From JAXGXJ01 sp963816155 (GTDB lineage: Bacteria; Actinomycetota; Thermoleophilia; RBG-16-64-13), in NCBI GenBank assembly GCA_963816155.1, contig CAWFJE010000010.1, positions 372,001 through 436,000 of the forward strand: a DNA stretch of 64,000 nt. The letters are read 5' to 3'. Below the pieces are notes generated by a model. The model did no database searches. It was given only the letters and a program-made list of their open reading frames with translations, and had not been told where the DNA came from. Position 1 is the stretch's first letter. Each line of letters begins with the position of its first letter. Below are positions 50,975-59,661 of the stretch, in pieces. The position numbers and the translations under genes were made by a program.

Positions 50975-52896
50975 GCGAACTAGCCGTCACCCGGTACGAC
51001 CCCGAATGGCAGACGAAGTACTCCGACATGCTCATGACGGCCGAGCAGGCCGTGGCGAACGTGCGTCCCGGCCAGAGCATCTTCATCTCCACGGGAGGCG
51101 CGCAACCTCTCAGCCTGGTCAGAGCACTGGTCGCGAGGCACGCCGAACTGGCAGACACCCAGATCATCCACTCCATCACGCTGGGCGAGGCCCCCTACGC
51201 CTATCAGGAACTCTCCGACCACTTCTCGGTCAACACCTTCTTCGTGGCCGCGAACGTGCGCAAGACGATCCAGGCAGGTTACGGCGACTACACGCCCATT
51301 TCGCTGTCCGACGTTCCCCGCCTCTTCTCCAGTGGACGTATGCCCCTTGACGTGGCCCTTATCCAAGTCACGCCCCCCGACCGCCAAGGGCGCTGCAGCC
51401 TGGGCATCTCGGTGGACATCGTGAAGAGCGCGGCCGCCAACGCCGGTCTCGTCATCGCGCAGGTGAACCCGCAGATGCCGTGGACCATGGGCGACAGCTA
51501 CGTAAGTGTCTTCGATCTCGACATCCTCGTGCCGGTGGACGAGCCGCTGACGGAGACCGCTGATATGGGCAACATCATCGACGACGTGGTCACGGGGGAA
51601 CTGGTCGAGAAAGCCGAGTCCCACGACATCTACCGGGAGATCGGCGAGCATGTTGCCTCGCTGGTGGAGAACGGCTCGACCATCGAGGTGGGCATAGGCC
51701 GCGTCCCCCACGGCGTAGTCGAGTTCCTCAAGGACAAGCAGGACCTCGGCATACACACCGAGGTGATCACCGATGCCATCGTCGGCCTCGTGGAGGCGGG
51801 TGTGATCACCGGCAACCAGAAGTCACTGGACCGAGGCAAGGTCGTCACCTCGTTCGCCATGGGCACCAAGCGCCTCTACGACTTGGTGGACAATAACCCC
51901 ATCTTCTCGTTCAACCCCACCGAGTATGTCAATGACCCCTTCATCATCGGGCAGCAGAACAAGATGGTGGCCATCAACACCGCCCTCGAGATCGATCTCA
52001 CCGGGCAAGTGTGCGCCGATTCGCTCGGCACCCGCTTCTATTCGGGAATCGGTGGCCAGGCCGACTTCAATGAGGGGGCAGCTCGGTCCGACGACGGCCG
52101 GGCCATCATCGCACTTCCGTCCACGGCCGAGCAGGGCAGCATCTCCCGGATCGTGGCCACGCTCCAGCCGGGCGGAGGTGTTGTGACCACCCGGGGCGGC
52201 GTCCACTACGTGGTGACGGAGTACGGCATCGCGTATCTGCACGGCAAGACGGTGCAGGAGCGGGCCATGGCGCTCATCTCCGTCGCTCACCCCGACTTCC
52301 GGGAGGAGTTGCTGATCAAGGCCATCGAGTACAAGTACGTGCGGCCGGAGATGGAGGATGTAGAAGGACGCATATTCATCGGCCCCAAAGAGTTGCGTAC
52401 GACCATGCTCCTTGAAGGCGGGCAGCTTATCTCCTTCCGGCCCATCCACCCCACCGACGAGCCCGGCGCGCGTGATCTCTTCTATTCGCTCTCGCAGGAG
52501 ACCGTGTACTACCGCTACATGTCACATATGAAGCGGATCCCACGCAGGCAGATGCAGAACTTCGTGTACGTCGACCACAGGAATGAAGTAGCCATAGTGG
52601 GCACAGTCCCGGATGCATCCGGAGACGAGATCATCGCCATCGGTCGTTACTACCTCAACAAGAAGACCAACCGAGCCGAAGTGGCGTTCGTGGTCCGCGA
52701 CGACTGGCAGAACAAAGGCATCGGTTCCTTCATACTCAAACACCTGGTCACCATCGCCAAGAGGAACGGCATCGCCGGCTTCACGGCCGAGGTGATGCGC
52801 GACAACAAGCCGATGCAGTCGGTCATCAACCACAGCGGTCTCAAGGTGCGCAGCGAACTTACGGAAGGGGTATATCACTTCGAGGCGGAGTTCTGA
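50971..52896 (+). CDS. Acetyl-CoA hydrolase/transferase with C-terminal GNAT domain
   Basis: A 641-residue fusion. Residues 1-450 are a 4-hydroxybutyrate/acetate CoA-transferase-like module (VRPGQSIFISTGGAQPLSLV, TIEVGIGRVPHGVVEFLKDK, SLGTRFYSGIGGQADFNEGA, RGGVHYVVTEYGIAYLHGKT). Residues about 485-641 are a GNAT acetyltransferase (LISFRPIHPTDEPGARDLFY, RAEVAFVVRDDWQNKGIGSF, RNGIAGFTAEVMRDNKPMQS). The CoA transferase exchanges CoA between acids; the GNAT part could acetylate a protein or small substrate and couple acetyl-CoA level to regulation. The ATG overlaps the stop of the acyl-CoA synthetase gene. Similar fusions occur in other bacteria, so this is not an assembly artefact. Confidence 0.9.
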   Translation: MSELAVTRYDPEWQTKYSDMLMTAEQAVANVRPGQSIFISTGGAQPLSLVRALVARHAELADTQIIHSITLGEAPYAYQELSDHFSVNTFFVAANVRKTIQAGYGDYTPISLSDVPRLFSSGRMPLDVALIQVTPPDRQGRCSLGISVDIVKSAAANAGLVIAQVNPQMPWTMGDSYVSVFDLDILVPVDEPLTETADMGNIIDDVVTGELVEKAESHDIYREIGEHVASLVENGSTIEVGIGRVPHGVVEFLKDKQDLGIHTEVITDAIVGLVEAGVITGNQKSLDRGKVVTSFAMGTKRLYDLVDNNPIFSFNPTEYVNDPFIIGQQNKMVAINTALEIDLTGQVCADSLGTRFYSGIGGQADFNEGAARSDDGRAIIALPSTAEQGSISRIVATLQPGGGVVTTRGGVHYVVTEYGIAYLHGKTVQERAMALISVAHPDFREELLIKAIEYKYVRPEMEDVEGRIFIGPKELRTTMLLEGGQLISFRPIHPTDEPGARDLFYSLSQETVYYRYMSHMKRIPRRQMQNFVYVDHRNEVAIVGTVPDASGDEIIAIGRYYLNKKTNRAEVAFVVRDDWQNKGIGSFILKHLVTIAKRNGIAGFTAEVMRDNKPMQSVINHSGLKVRSELTEGVYHFEAEF

Positions 52897-52906
52897 GTCA
52901 ACCAGA

Positions 52907-52931
52907 GGCGCCGCCCCACGCCGGCGGCGCC
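52907..52931. terminator. Hairpin terminator between convergent genes
   Basis: A 9-bp stem GGCGCCGCC/GGCGGCGCC with a 7-nt loop lies between the CoA-transferase stop (52896) and the nitrilase end (52959). A second GC-rich arm follows; no T-tract is present. Confidence 0.55.
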
Positions 52932-52958
52932 CCGCCGGTTGCGTCCGCGCGACTCCCT

Positions 52959-53765
52959 CTAGCCGTAGAGGTCGGGGCGGCGATGCTTGAGCACCGGCAT
53001 GCGATTCCGCACTGCCTCTAGATGCTCCAGATCGATATCGGCGAACACGGTGCCGATTCCCTCGCTGCACTGGGCCATGACCACTCCCCACGGGTCGACC
53101 ACCATACTGTGACCGTAGCACGGCGCCTTGCCCGGAGCCGATGGACCCCACTGCCCGCAGGCAGCTACGTAGCAGCCGTTCTCGATAGCTCGGGCCCGTA
53201 GCAGCGGCTCCCAGTGGCTGATGCCGGTGGGAGTCGTGAAGGCGGCGGGCACCACCAGAACGTGCGCGCCCTGAAGCGCCAAGGCTCGATACAGTTCGGG
53301 GAAACGCAGGTCGTAGCAGATGCTGAGACCGAGGCGCACTCCTTCGCACTCCACGGTCACCACAGAGTCACCCGGCGAGACCACCCCGGACTCTGCGTAG
53401 ATGGTGCCGTCGGGCAGACGCACGTCGAAGAGATGGATCTTGCTGTAGCGGGCGATCTCGTCGCCGTTCCGATCGAAGACCACGCTGGTGTTGAAGCGGC
53501 TCTGCTCGCGCCGCTCGATGAAACTGCCTGCGCATAGACTGACCCGGTTCTCGCGGGCCTGCGCGCGTGCCCAGACCGTGGCGGGGCCGGGGATGGTCTC
53601 TGCCTGCATGATGTTGGCTTCGTCGCTCCAGCGATGGTTGAACATCTCCGGCAGCACGACCAGATTACACCCTTCGGAGGCCAGGATCGCGATGGCCTCG
53701 GCCGCCGAGGCCAGGTTCGCCTCCTTATCCTCCAGGGAGTTCAGCTGGGCCAGACCGATCCTCAT
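52959..53765 (-). CDS. Carbon-nitrogen hydrolase (nitrilase superfamily)
   Basis: A 268-residue enzyme with the complete Glu-Lys-Cys triad: LVVLPEMFNHRW, RYSKIHLFDVRLPDGTI, and LGLSICYDLRFPELYR. The family cleaves amides or nitriles; this length and the YDLRFPELYR motif resemble Nit1/Nit2-type omega-amidase or deaminated-glutathione amidase. ATG 53765 is preceded by AGGAGGAAGCGG. It is the last gene of the cobamide run, 28 bp after cobU. Whether it has a role in cobamide metabolism is unknown. Confidence 0.9.
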   Translation of the reverse strand: MRIGLAQLNSLEDKEANLASAAEAIAILASEGCNLVVLPEMFNHRWSDEANIMQAETIPGPATVWARAQARENRVSLCAGSFIERREQSRFNTSVVFDRNGDEIARYSKIHLFDVRLPDGTIYAESGVVSPGDSVVTVECEGVRLGLSICYDLRFPELYRALALQGAHVLVVPAAFTTPTGISHWEPLLRARAIENGCYVAACGQWGPSAPGKAPCYGHSMVVDPWGVVMAQCSEGIGTVFADIDLEHLEAVRNRMPVLKHRRPDLYG

Positions 53766-53793
53766 CCGCTTCCTCCTCTCCTCTGGGGAGCAC

Positions 53794-54363
53794 TCACTTC
53801 AGGCGCAAGGGCAGGCCCGCAACCAAGAAGAGCACTCTGTCGGCCGCCCGGGCCACACGCTGGTTGGCCCGCCCCAGAGCGTCCCGATACGCGCGACCCA
53901 GGGCATTGTCGGGCACAAGTCCGAGCCCCACCTCATTGCTCACCACTATCCAGCTTGCCGTTCCCTGGGTGTAGGCGTCGAGAAGCGCGGCAACCTCATC
54001 CTCTACTCTAGCCTCAGCTTCTGTCTCGGAAACGGGCTGGGAGGCCACGGCATCCTCCGAGTAGGCGCCTCCGGCCAGAAGCGCGTTGCTGGCAAGGAGG
54101 GTCAGACAGTCCAAAACGACGACCTGGGCTCCCGAGAACGAGCCCTCTCCGTCGATACCTACGAGTGATGGTGCTTCCAGGGTCCGCCAGGCGCTGGGGC
54201 GCGCTGCCTGATGCTTCTCGATGCGCGACTTCATCTCGTCGTCCAGCGCCTGCGCCGTGGCCACGAAGACGACGTCGTCCCCGCCCAATTCACACGCCAG
54301 TTCTTCAGCGTAGGTGCTCTTGCCACCACGCGCGCCGCCCAGTACAAGGATCAGTTCCTTCAT
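53794..54363 (-). CDS. cobU: Adenosylcobinamide kinase/guanylyltransferase
   Basis: A 189-residue cobamide nucleotide-loop enzyme. It begins with the P-loop LVLGGARGGKSTYAEELACE, followed by VVFVATAQALDDEMKSRIEK with the GMP-binding region (E.H...R), and later WIVVSNEVGLGLVPDNALGR, highly typical of CobU/CobP. It phosphorylates adenosylcobinamide and attaches GMP, giving AdoCbi-GDP for CobS. The ATG at 54363 overlaps the cbiR stop, and GGAGG lies 9 nt upstream. The operon order suggests cobinamide salvage and remodelling rather than full de novo corrin synthesis. Confidence 0.95.
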   Translation of the reverse strand: MKELILVLGGARGGKSTYAEELACELGGDDVVFVATAQALDDEMKSRIEKHQAARPSAWRTLEAPSLVGIDGEGSFSGAQVVVLDCLTLLASNALLAGGAYSEDAVASQPVSETEAEARVEDEVAALLDAYTQGTASWIVVSNEVGLGLVPDNALGRAYRDALGRANQRVARAADRVLFLVAGLPLRLK

Positions 54364-55175
54364 CACCTCGATCCTCCGTCTCGTCCTCGGTCGAGTGAGC
54401 GACCCAGCGCCTCCATGGAGCCCGTGAAATCACTCAGCGAGAACACCTCCAGTGTGACCACGCCCGTGATGCGGCGGCTGAGGACATCGACCACCGGGTC
54501 GAGGCATTCCGGTGACACGCCCGACAACGAGGAATGGTCGCGAGTCGCGATGCCGTGCAGATGGACTGTCTTTGTCCGCTCCGCCCAGCGCTCCAAATAG
54601 GGCACCGGATCGACGCCCTGGAGCCAGAGATGCCCCACGTCTACCACCCGACTCACGGGGAGAAGGTCGAGAAGGGGGGCAAAGAACTCCGAGTCCCAAC
54701 CCTCGACGTTCTCGATGCACAGCAGTTCCGGATCTGCGAGCCACTCGACGACTCGGAGCAGGGCTCGTCGGCTCCGTTCCTGCCAGTCGGCGACCGAGGC
54801 GACCGATGGGGACTCAAGGAGTTCCGCGCCGTCGAGGTGGAGAGTGTAGGCATAGGGCTCCAGGTCTCTGGTCGCATCGATCACGCGCCGGGCCTTGATG
54901 AGGGACACATCGTCAGGAGCGTCTTCCCTACCGAAGCGGAGGTCGAGGGGAAGGTGGATCGTGTAGGTGAGGTCATGATCAGCGGCGATCTCCCGCAGGC
55001 GCCGGACCAAGGCCGCGTCGGGCAGATTGCTGCCATACTCGTCCGTCTCGAAGAGCACCAGTTCCACGTCGTCGACCAAGGGGGCAAGGAACTCCACGTT
55101 GGGCAGGATGTGGTCGGGCACCACGTAGGAAGTGGCGCCCACGCGGAAGGGACAGGAGCCTTTGAGCGCGCCCAT
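54363..55175 (-). CDS. cbiR: Cobamide-remodelling phosphoesterase CbiR-like (TIM barrel)
   Basis: A 270-residue xylose-isomerase/AP-endonuclease-2-like TIM barrel. It starts with CPFRVGATSYVVPDHILPNV and VELVLFETDEYGSNLPDA, then YTIHLPLDLRFG, CIENVEGWDSEFFAPLLDLL and RVVDVGHLWLQGVDP with likely metal-binding His, Glu and Asp residues, and TVHLHGIATRDHSSL. This pattern matches CbiR described from Akkermansia, an enzyme that hydrolyses the nucleotide loop of scavenged cobamides so the lower base can be replaced. ATG 55175 is the best start (GGGAGGAA upstream at a longer spacing). It lies between cobS and the overlapping cobU, consistent with remodelling. Confidence 0.85.
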   Translation of the reverse strand: MGALKGSCPFRVGATSYVVPDHILPNVEFLAPLVDDVELVLFETDEYGSNLPDAALVRRLREIAADHDLTYTIHLPLDLRFGREDAPDDVSLIKARRVIDATRDLEPYAYTLHLDGAELLESPSVASVADWQERSRRALLRVVEWLADPELLCIENVEGWDSEFFAPLLDLLPVSRVVDVGHLWLQGVDPVPYLERWAERTKTVHLHGIATRDHSSLSGVSPECLDPVVDVLSRRITGVVTLEVFSLSDFTGSMEALGRSLDRGRDGGSR

Positions 55176-55222
55176 CCGCTCGGCGGACGTTCCTCCCTGC
55201 TGAGGATGGGGCGTGACACCGC

Positions 55223-55966
55223 TCACACGAAGCACAGCGCCACGAGTGCCGCCGCCTCCCCGAGCTCGATGATGCCGCCGTATACGTCGCCGGTGAGACC
55301 GCCCAGGCGGGCACGGGCCAGGAAGGCCAGCGCGAGGAAGGCAGCCGTCACCACCGCCCACAAAACTGCCCCCACCCACAGCAGGGGTGCAGCGGCAGCC
55401 AGTGCAACGAGCGTAGCCACGGCAATACTCCAGCCGCCGAGCCCCTGGCGAAAGACGTCGCCCATACCCCCCGGGCGGGCCGAGGCAAAACTCCGCGCGG
55501 CGACGACCGCGGCCCAGCGGGCCAACGCCGGCACGGCTACCAAGGCGAGCAGCGCGTGAGAGGTCGTCAGTACCCAACTGAGGGCAGCCCACTTGACCAG
55601 CAGAAGGAGCGTGAGACCCACGACACCGAAACCGCCCACGCGAGGATCCTTCATGATGTCGAGCCGGCGCTCTCTATCGACGGGCACGAACAGGCCATCG
55701 CAGCAGTCGGCCCATCCATCGAGATGAAGCGCCCCCGTAAGCACGGCCCACACCACCAGCACCAGGGCCGCCGACATGAGGGAGACGCGGCCGGTGAGGC
55801 CGGACCATTCGAGCAGCGCCGCGACTCCGGCCGAGACGCCCCCGATGAACGCACCCACCAGAGGAAAGAAGGCCATGGCCCTGCCGGGGGTACCTTCCGC
55901 GCGGGCAGGACCGCCCGCAGGCAGAATGGTCAGGAGCGAGAACGCGCGCCGAAGGTCGGCGAGCAC
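55223..55966 (-). CDS. cobS: Adenosylcobinamide-GDP ribazoletransferase
   Basis: A 247-residue polytopic membrane protein with about six hydrophobic helices. CobS hallmarks are FPLVGAFIGGVSAGVAALLE and GALHLDGWADCCDGLFVPVD, where the Asp-rich DGxxDxxDG motif binds Mg and the GDP group, and MKDPRVGGFGVVGLTLLLL. It joins AdoCbi-GDP with alpha-ribazole phosphate to form the complete cobamide. GTG 55966 follows GGAGG by about 10 nt. It is 4 bp after cobT and 47 bp before cbiR. Confidence 0.94.
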   Translation of the reverse strand: MLADLRRAFSLLTILPAGGPARAEGTPGRAMAFFPLVGAFIGGVSAGVAALLEWSGLTGRVSLMSAALVLVVWAVLTGALHLDGWADCCDGLFVPVDRERRLDIMKDPRVGGFGVVGLTLLLLVKWAALSWVLTTSHALLALVAVPALARWAAVVAARSFASARPGGMGDVFRQGLGGWSIAVATLVALAAAAPLLWVGAVLWAVVTAAFLALAFLARARLGGLTGDVYGGIIELGEAAALVALCFV

Positions 55967-55970
55967 AGGC

Positions 55971-57035
55971 TCAGTCCTCCTTGCCGCTTACCCCGGCCTC
56001 GGCGAACGTCGCCATCTCGTTCAGGACGCGCACAGAGGCCTCGACCATGTGGAACGCCAAGGCCGCCCCCGTCCCCTCGCCCAGTCGCAGATCCAAGTCG
56101 AAAAGCGGGCGGATGCCCAGATGATCGAGAACGACCTGATGCCCACGCTCGACCGAGCGATGAGAGGCGATGAGATAGGGCTTCACTTCGGGAACCATCC
56201 CCGCTGCGACCAGGGCTGCAGCTCCGGAGATGAAGCCGTCGATGACCACAGGCACACCGCGAACAGCCGCACCGATGATGACCCCAGCCAGGCCGGCGAT
56301 CTCCAACCCGCCCACCTTGCAGAGCACGTCGAAGGCGTCGCCGGGGTCGGGAGCATTCACCGCCAGCCCCGCCTCGATGGCGGCCACCTTGCGGGCCAGA
56401 CCGACATCGTCGACGCCGGTGCCCCTTCCGGTGACCTCAGCCACGGGATGGCCGGTCAACACGGCGACCACGGCCGAGGAGGCCGTGGTGTTGCCGATGC
56501 CCATCTCGCCGGTGGCGATCAGATCGAGTCCCTGCGCGAACTCCTCGGCCACAAGTTCGATGCCCACCTGCAGGGCCTCGTTCGCCAGGGCCGCCGTCAT
56601 GGCCGGTCCGAGCGTGAAATCGGCCGTGCCGGGCGCGACTTTGCGGTGGATCAACCCGGCGTGCCCAGACAGATCCGCCGCAACCCCGATGTCGACCACG
56701 GTGACCCTGGCACCTGCCTGCCGGGCGAGCGCATTGATGGCCGCACCGCCGGCGAGGAAGTTGAGCACCATCTGGGGAGTGACTTCCGACGGATAGGCAC
56801 TGACACCTTGTCTGACCACCCCGTGATCGGCCGCCATGACGATGATGGCCTTGCGGTCCACGTTCGGCCGCGGGTCGCGCCTCAGGCCCGCCACCTGGAT
56901 GGAGAGTTCCTCCAGACGGCCCATACTGCCGAGGGGCTTCGTCAGTTCGGATTGACGGGTCCGAGCCGCCGTACTGCTCTCAGCATCCGGGGCGAGGATG
57001 GCAGCCCGGACGCCATCGTAGTCAAAGAGGGCCAT
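55971..57035 (-). CDS. cobT: Nicotinate-nucleotide--dimethylbenzimidazole phosphoribosyltransferase
   Basis: A 354-residue enzyme that activates the lower-ligand base as alpha-ribotide. Features: LTKPLGSMGRLEELSIQVAG, KAIIVMAADHGVVRQGVSAY, TGEMGIGNTTASSAVVAVLT, and the C-terminal ATFAEAGVSGK with the catalytic Glu. Length is normal. It starts 5 bp after the DUF47 gene and ends 4 bp before cobS. No cobalamin riboswitch was seen in front of this operon; expression is therefore probably tied to the pit promoter. Confidence 0.95.
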   Translation of the reverse strand: MALFDYDGVRAAILAPDAESSTAARTRQSELTKPLGSMGRLEELSIQVAGLRRDPRPNVDRKAIIVMAADHGVVRQGVSAYPSEVTPQMVLNFLAGGAAINALARQAGARVTVVDIGVAADLSGHAGLIHRKVAPGTADFTLGPAMTAALANEALQVGIELVAEEFAQGLDLIATGEMGIGNTTASSAVVAVLTGHPVAEVTGRGTGVDDVGLARKVAAIEAGLAVNAPDPGDAFDVLCKVGGLEIAGLAGVIIGAAVRGVPVVIDGFISGAAALVAAGMVPEVKPYLIASHRSVERGHQVVLDHLGIRPLFDLDLRLGEGTGAALAFHMVEASVRVLNEMATFAEAGVSGKED

Positions 57036-57040
57036 GGTGC

Positions 57041-57760
57041 TTATTCGTTCTCGAGATACTCGAGCGCCATGTGCCGTACGGCCTCGGCGTTCTGGCTGCA
57101 GCGATCGGCTATCGACTCCAGACGCTCGATGATGGCCTTGAGCTGATGAAACGTCTTGAAATCGGTATCCATATCGAACATGCAGCGGTAGATCTCAGCA
57201 AAGACCCCGTCCGCCTTGCTCTCCAGCTTGTCGACCTGTCCGGCCAGTCGTATGGCCTCGCGCAGGTCGGTGTCCAGAGCCGCGACGGAGTCGCGGAGGC
57301 CTTGCACAGCCTGCATATCGATCTCAGCAAGCTCGACCAGCAATTCGTTCATGCGCGGGGCCAGAGAGAACCTGCGCATGACGATACGGTCCGCGGCCCC
57401 CGCCGCCAGATTGGCGATGCTGTCCATGGAACCTACCAGCCGCGCCAGGTCGGCGCGATGCATGGGGAAGACACCACCCATGGAAAGGCGATCCAGCATC
57501 TGTTCCTTGACCCTGTCGGCCTCGCTCTCGAGCGCGTCGAGTTCCTGTGCGGATTCCTGCAACTCGTCATAACGATCGTCGACGAAACGCTGCACGACAT
57601 CCTGCAGCTTGCCCACCATCACAACGACGCGGTCCATGAAATCGCTGAGTTGCTCGAGGATCTGCTCTTCCCGTTCCTTACCCATGGCGTCTATCGCTCC
57701 TTCGAGAGTCGTCTCCCCTCCGAGGGTACGTCTGATCTTCTTCAGTCGCGATGTAGCCAT
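57041..57760 (-). CDS. DUF47/PhoU-like phosphate-transport accessory protein
   Basis: A 239-residue all-helical protein (EEQILEQLSDFMDRVVVMVG, LDALESEADRVKEQMLDRLS, VDKLESKADGVFAEIYRCMF, IIERLESIADRCSQNAEAVR). The repeated E/DxxAD/E motifs bind metals in PhoU/DUF47 folds. The family usually accompanies PiT phosphate transporters and modulates them; here it begins 16 bp after the pit gene. ATG 57760 is the conserved start; a longer frame to 57868 adds unrelated residues. It is 5 bp before cobT. Confidence 0.9.
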   Translation of the reverse strand: MATSRLKKIRRTLGGETTLEGAIDAMGKEREEQILEQLSDFMDRVVVMVGKLQDVVQRFVDDRYDELQESAQELDALESEADRVKEQMLDRLSMGGVFPMHRADLARLVGSMDSIANLAAGAADRIVMRRFSLAPRMNELLVELAEIDMQAVQGLRDSVAALDTDLREAIRLAGQVDKLESKADGVFAEIYRCMFDMDTDFKTFHQLKAIIERLESIADRCSQNAEAVRHMALEYLENE

Positions 57761-57776
57761 GGATGCCCCTTCTGAG

Positions 57777-58802
57777 CTATGCCAACACCAGATCGAGGAG
57801 GTAGTAGATAAGAGCCGCTGCAATAGCGCAGAACGGCAGCGTGACCACCCAGGCCAGCATGATAGCACGGAAGACTTTCCAGCTTACCCCACCCAGGCGG
57901 TTGGCCAAGCCGGTCCCCGTTACCGCGGAGGTGACGATGTGAGTGGTCGAGACGGGGAGACCGAAGAGCGAGGCCGCCTGTATGACGATGGCTCCCCCTG
58001 TCTCGGCGCTGAAACCGTTGATAGGATGCAGTTTGGTGATCTTCTCGCCGAGCGTGCGGATGAGCCGGAAGGACTTCACGGACAGGAACGTCCCGGCGGC
58101 CATGGCGGCGGCGCAACTCAAGATCACCCATAGCGGAAACCCGTGCTGGTCGATGTAAGACGTCACATCCAGACCCTCTTGGGCGGCCAGGAAGATGACG
58201 ATGATGCCCATGACCTTGGTGGCATCGTTGGAGCCGTGACTGAACGATACCCAACTGGAGGACAGGATCTGCATGTGTCGGTAGAAGCGGTCGCTGCGGG
58301 CCATATCCATGCGCATCTTGCGAAAGAAAAGCCGGCTCAGGTGCATGAGAACGAAACCGGTGATGATGCCCAAGAACGGCGAGATGAAGAGGGCGGCGAA
58401 CACCAACCCCAGCTTCCCCCACACGATCCCTGAGGGACCGAGAGCAGCCAACCCTGCACCTACCAGCCCACCTACCAGTGCATGGGACGAACTGATGGGT
58501 AGGGCCCATAACCAGGTGGCGATCTCCCATACACACGCTCCCAGCAGAGCGGCGATGACGAGATGCGCGGTGGCATCGGCGGCATCGATAACTCCACCGA
58601 TGGTCTTGGCGACAGCGACCCCCATGACGAGCGGACCGATGAAGTTGAAGATGGCGGAGAGGCCGATTGCGAAACGGGGCTTGAGCGCGCCCGTATAGAT
58701 GACAGTGGAGACGGCGTTGCAGCCATCGTGAAAACCGTTCAGAAGGTCGAAGAAGAGAGCTACAGTCACCACCGCGATCAGCAGTATGGCGTCTTCGCTC
58801 AA
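57777..58802 (-). CDS. pit: PiT-family inorganic phosphate transporter
   Basis: A membrane protein of about 341 residues with ten to twelve helices. The duplicated PiT signatures are both present: NGFHDGCNAVSTVIYTGALK with PISSSHALVGGLVGAGLAAL in the first half, and SFSHGSNDATKVMGIIVIFL with GLPVSTTHIVTSAVTGTGLA in the second. It imports phosphate with a cation across the cytoplasmic membrane. TTG 58802 is favoured by AGGAGGG about 10 nt upstream; no good ATG exists before residue 40. It leads a run of seven minus-strand genes that includes the cobamide genes, an unusual pairing. Confidence 0.93.
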   Translation of the reverse strand: MSEDAILLIAVVTVALFFDLLNGFHDGCNAVSTVIYTGALKPRFAIGLSAIFNFIGPLVMGVAVAKTIGGVIDAADATAHLVIAALLGACVWEIATWLWALPISSSHALVGGLVGAGLAALGPSGIVWGKLGLVFAALFISPFLGIITGFVLMHLSRLFFRKMRMDMARSDRFYRHMQILSSSWVSFSHGSNDATKVMGIIVIFLAAQEGLDVTSYIDQHGFPLWVILSCAAAMAAGTFLSVKSFRLIRTLGEKITKLHPINGFSAETGGAIVIQAASLFGLPVSTTHIVTSAVTGTGLANRLGGVSWKVFRAIMLAWVVTLPFCAIAAALIYYLLDLVLA

Positions 58803-59002
58803 GCCCTCAAGCCCTCCTCTCGCACAACGAGCCGACGAGCACATGGTCCGTCGGCTTCGCCCTGACAGTCGTTACGTCATCGCAGGCAATGATAGAGGAA
58901 GAGCGCCGGTGTCACAAGCAACCTTTGGCCCCGTAAGCACCGGTTCAGAGCGGGCCACACTGGGCAGCAAGAGGTCGGGTTCACCCCGATGAACTGAGCC
59001 GC

Positions 59003-59034
59003 GTGCGCTCCGGCCGGCGCCGGCCGGAGCGCAC
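59003..59034. terminator. 32-bp perfect palindrome, probable terminator
   Basis: GTGCGCTCCGGCCGGC is followed directly by its reverse complement, giving a perfect 16-bp stem. It starts 10 bp after the stop of the minus-strand lipoprotein gene (59044) and lies before pit. It is probably the lipoprotein terminator; no T-run follows. Confidence 0.65.
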
Positions 59035-59043
59035 ATTACTCTC

Positions 59044-59451
59044 TCACTCAGTGACCAGGGTTCTCAGCTCCGCGACCACATTCAGCAGGTTCTGCACCGG
59101 ACCCAGGACGCCGGCCGCCTCCATGATGCCCGCGTCATCCGGGACCGCGCTCACGGCCGTGTCGAGGTCCGTCCAGGCCTGCTCGACCTTCTCCACATCG
59201 ACGCCGTCGACCTTCGCGGCCGCCACCACGACTTCGTCCCACACTGAGGCCACTTCATCCCTCGCGGCCTTGATCTCGGGCACCGTCGAACTCAGCCCCA
59301 TATCCTGGAACTGGGCGACGGACTGGTCGACCTTGTCCAGGGCCGCCCTGAGTTCAGCTTTCGCATCCTCGTCGGAACCACAGGCGCCACCCATCAGCGC
59401 AAGGCCGAGGACCAGCGCCACGCCGAGGATCAGCGCTCGAGATGTCTTCAT
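59044..59451 (-). CDS. Small helical lipoprotein
   Basis: A 135-residue exported protein. The signal peptide MKTSRALILGVALVLGLALM is followed by the lipobox GGAC (Cys about 24), so it is probably lipid-anchored on the outer face of the membrane. The mature part is helical and acidic (AKAELRAALDKVDQSVAQFQ, AAKVDGVDVEKVEQAWTDLD) with no catalytic motif. ATG 59451 has GGGAGGGG 3-6 nt upstream. Followed by the palindrome at 59003. No known family is recognised; the DUF-type helical lipoproteins of actinobacteria are the nearest resemblance. Confidence 0.7.
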   Translation of the reverse strand: MKTSRALILGVALVLGLALMGGACGSDEDAKAELRAALDKVDQSVAQFQDMGLSSTVPEIKAARDEVASVWDEVVVAAAKVDGVDVEKVEQAWTDLDTAVSAVPDDAGIMEAAGVLGPVQNLLNVVAELRTLVTE

Positions 59452-59661
59452 GTACCCCTCCCTCTCTCTGGGTCTGTCCGCCAAGGAGACGAACTCCCCG
59501 CCGGAAGACGTGTCTTCTGCACCCGACTGTAGGACATGAGGGCCGCGTTGGCAACCAAGCGGGCCCTCGTCGCGGCGGCGCTCACCCTAGGAGCCTTCGG
59601 TAGGCGCAAACCAGCAATGCGCGTTATTGGACTCGGCCTCGGAGATGATACCTTCGCTCCC

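Noticed and set aside
57036..57060. Cobalamin riboswitch before cobT
   Set aside because: Only 5 bp separate cobT from the DUF47 gene, and the gap before pit lacks the B12-box sequence.
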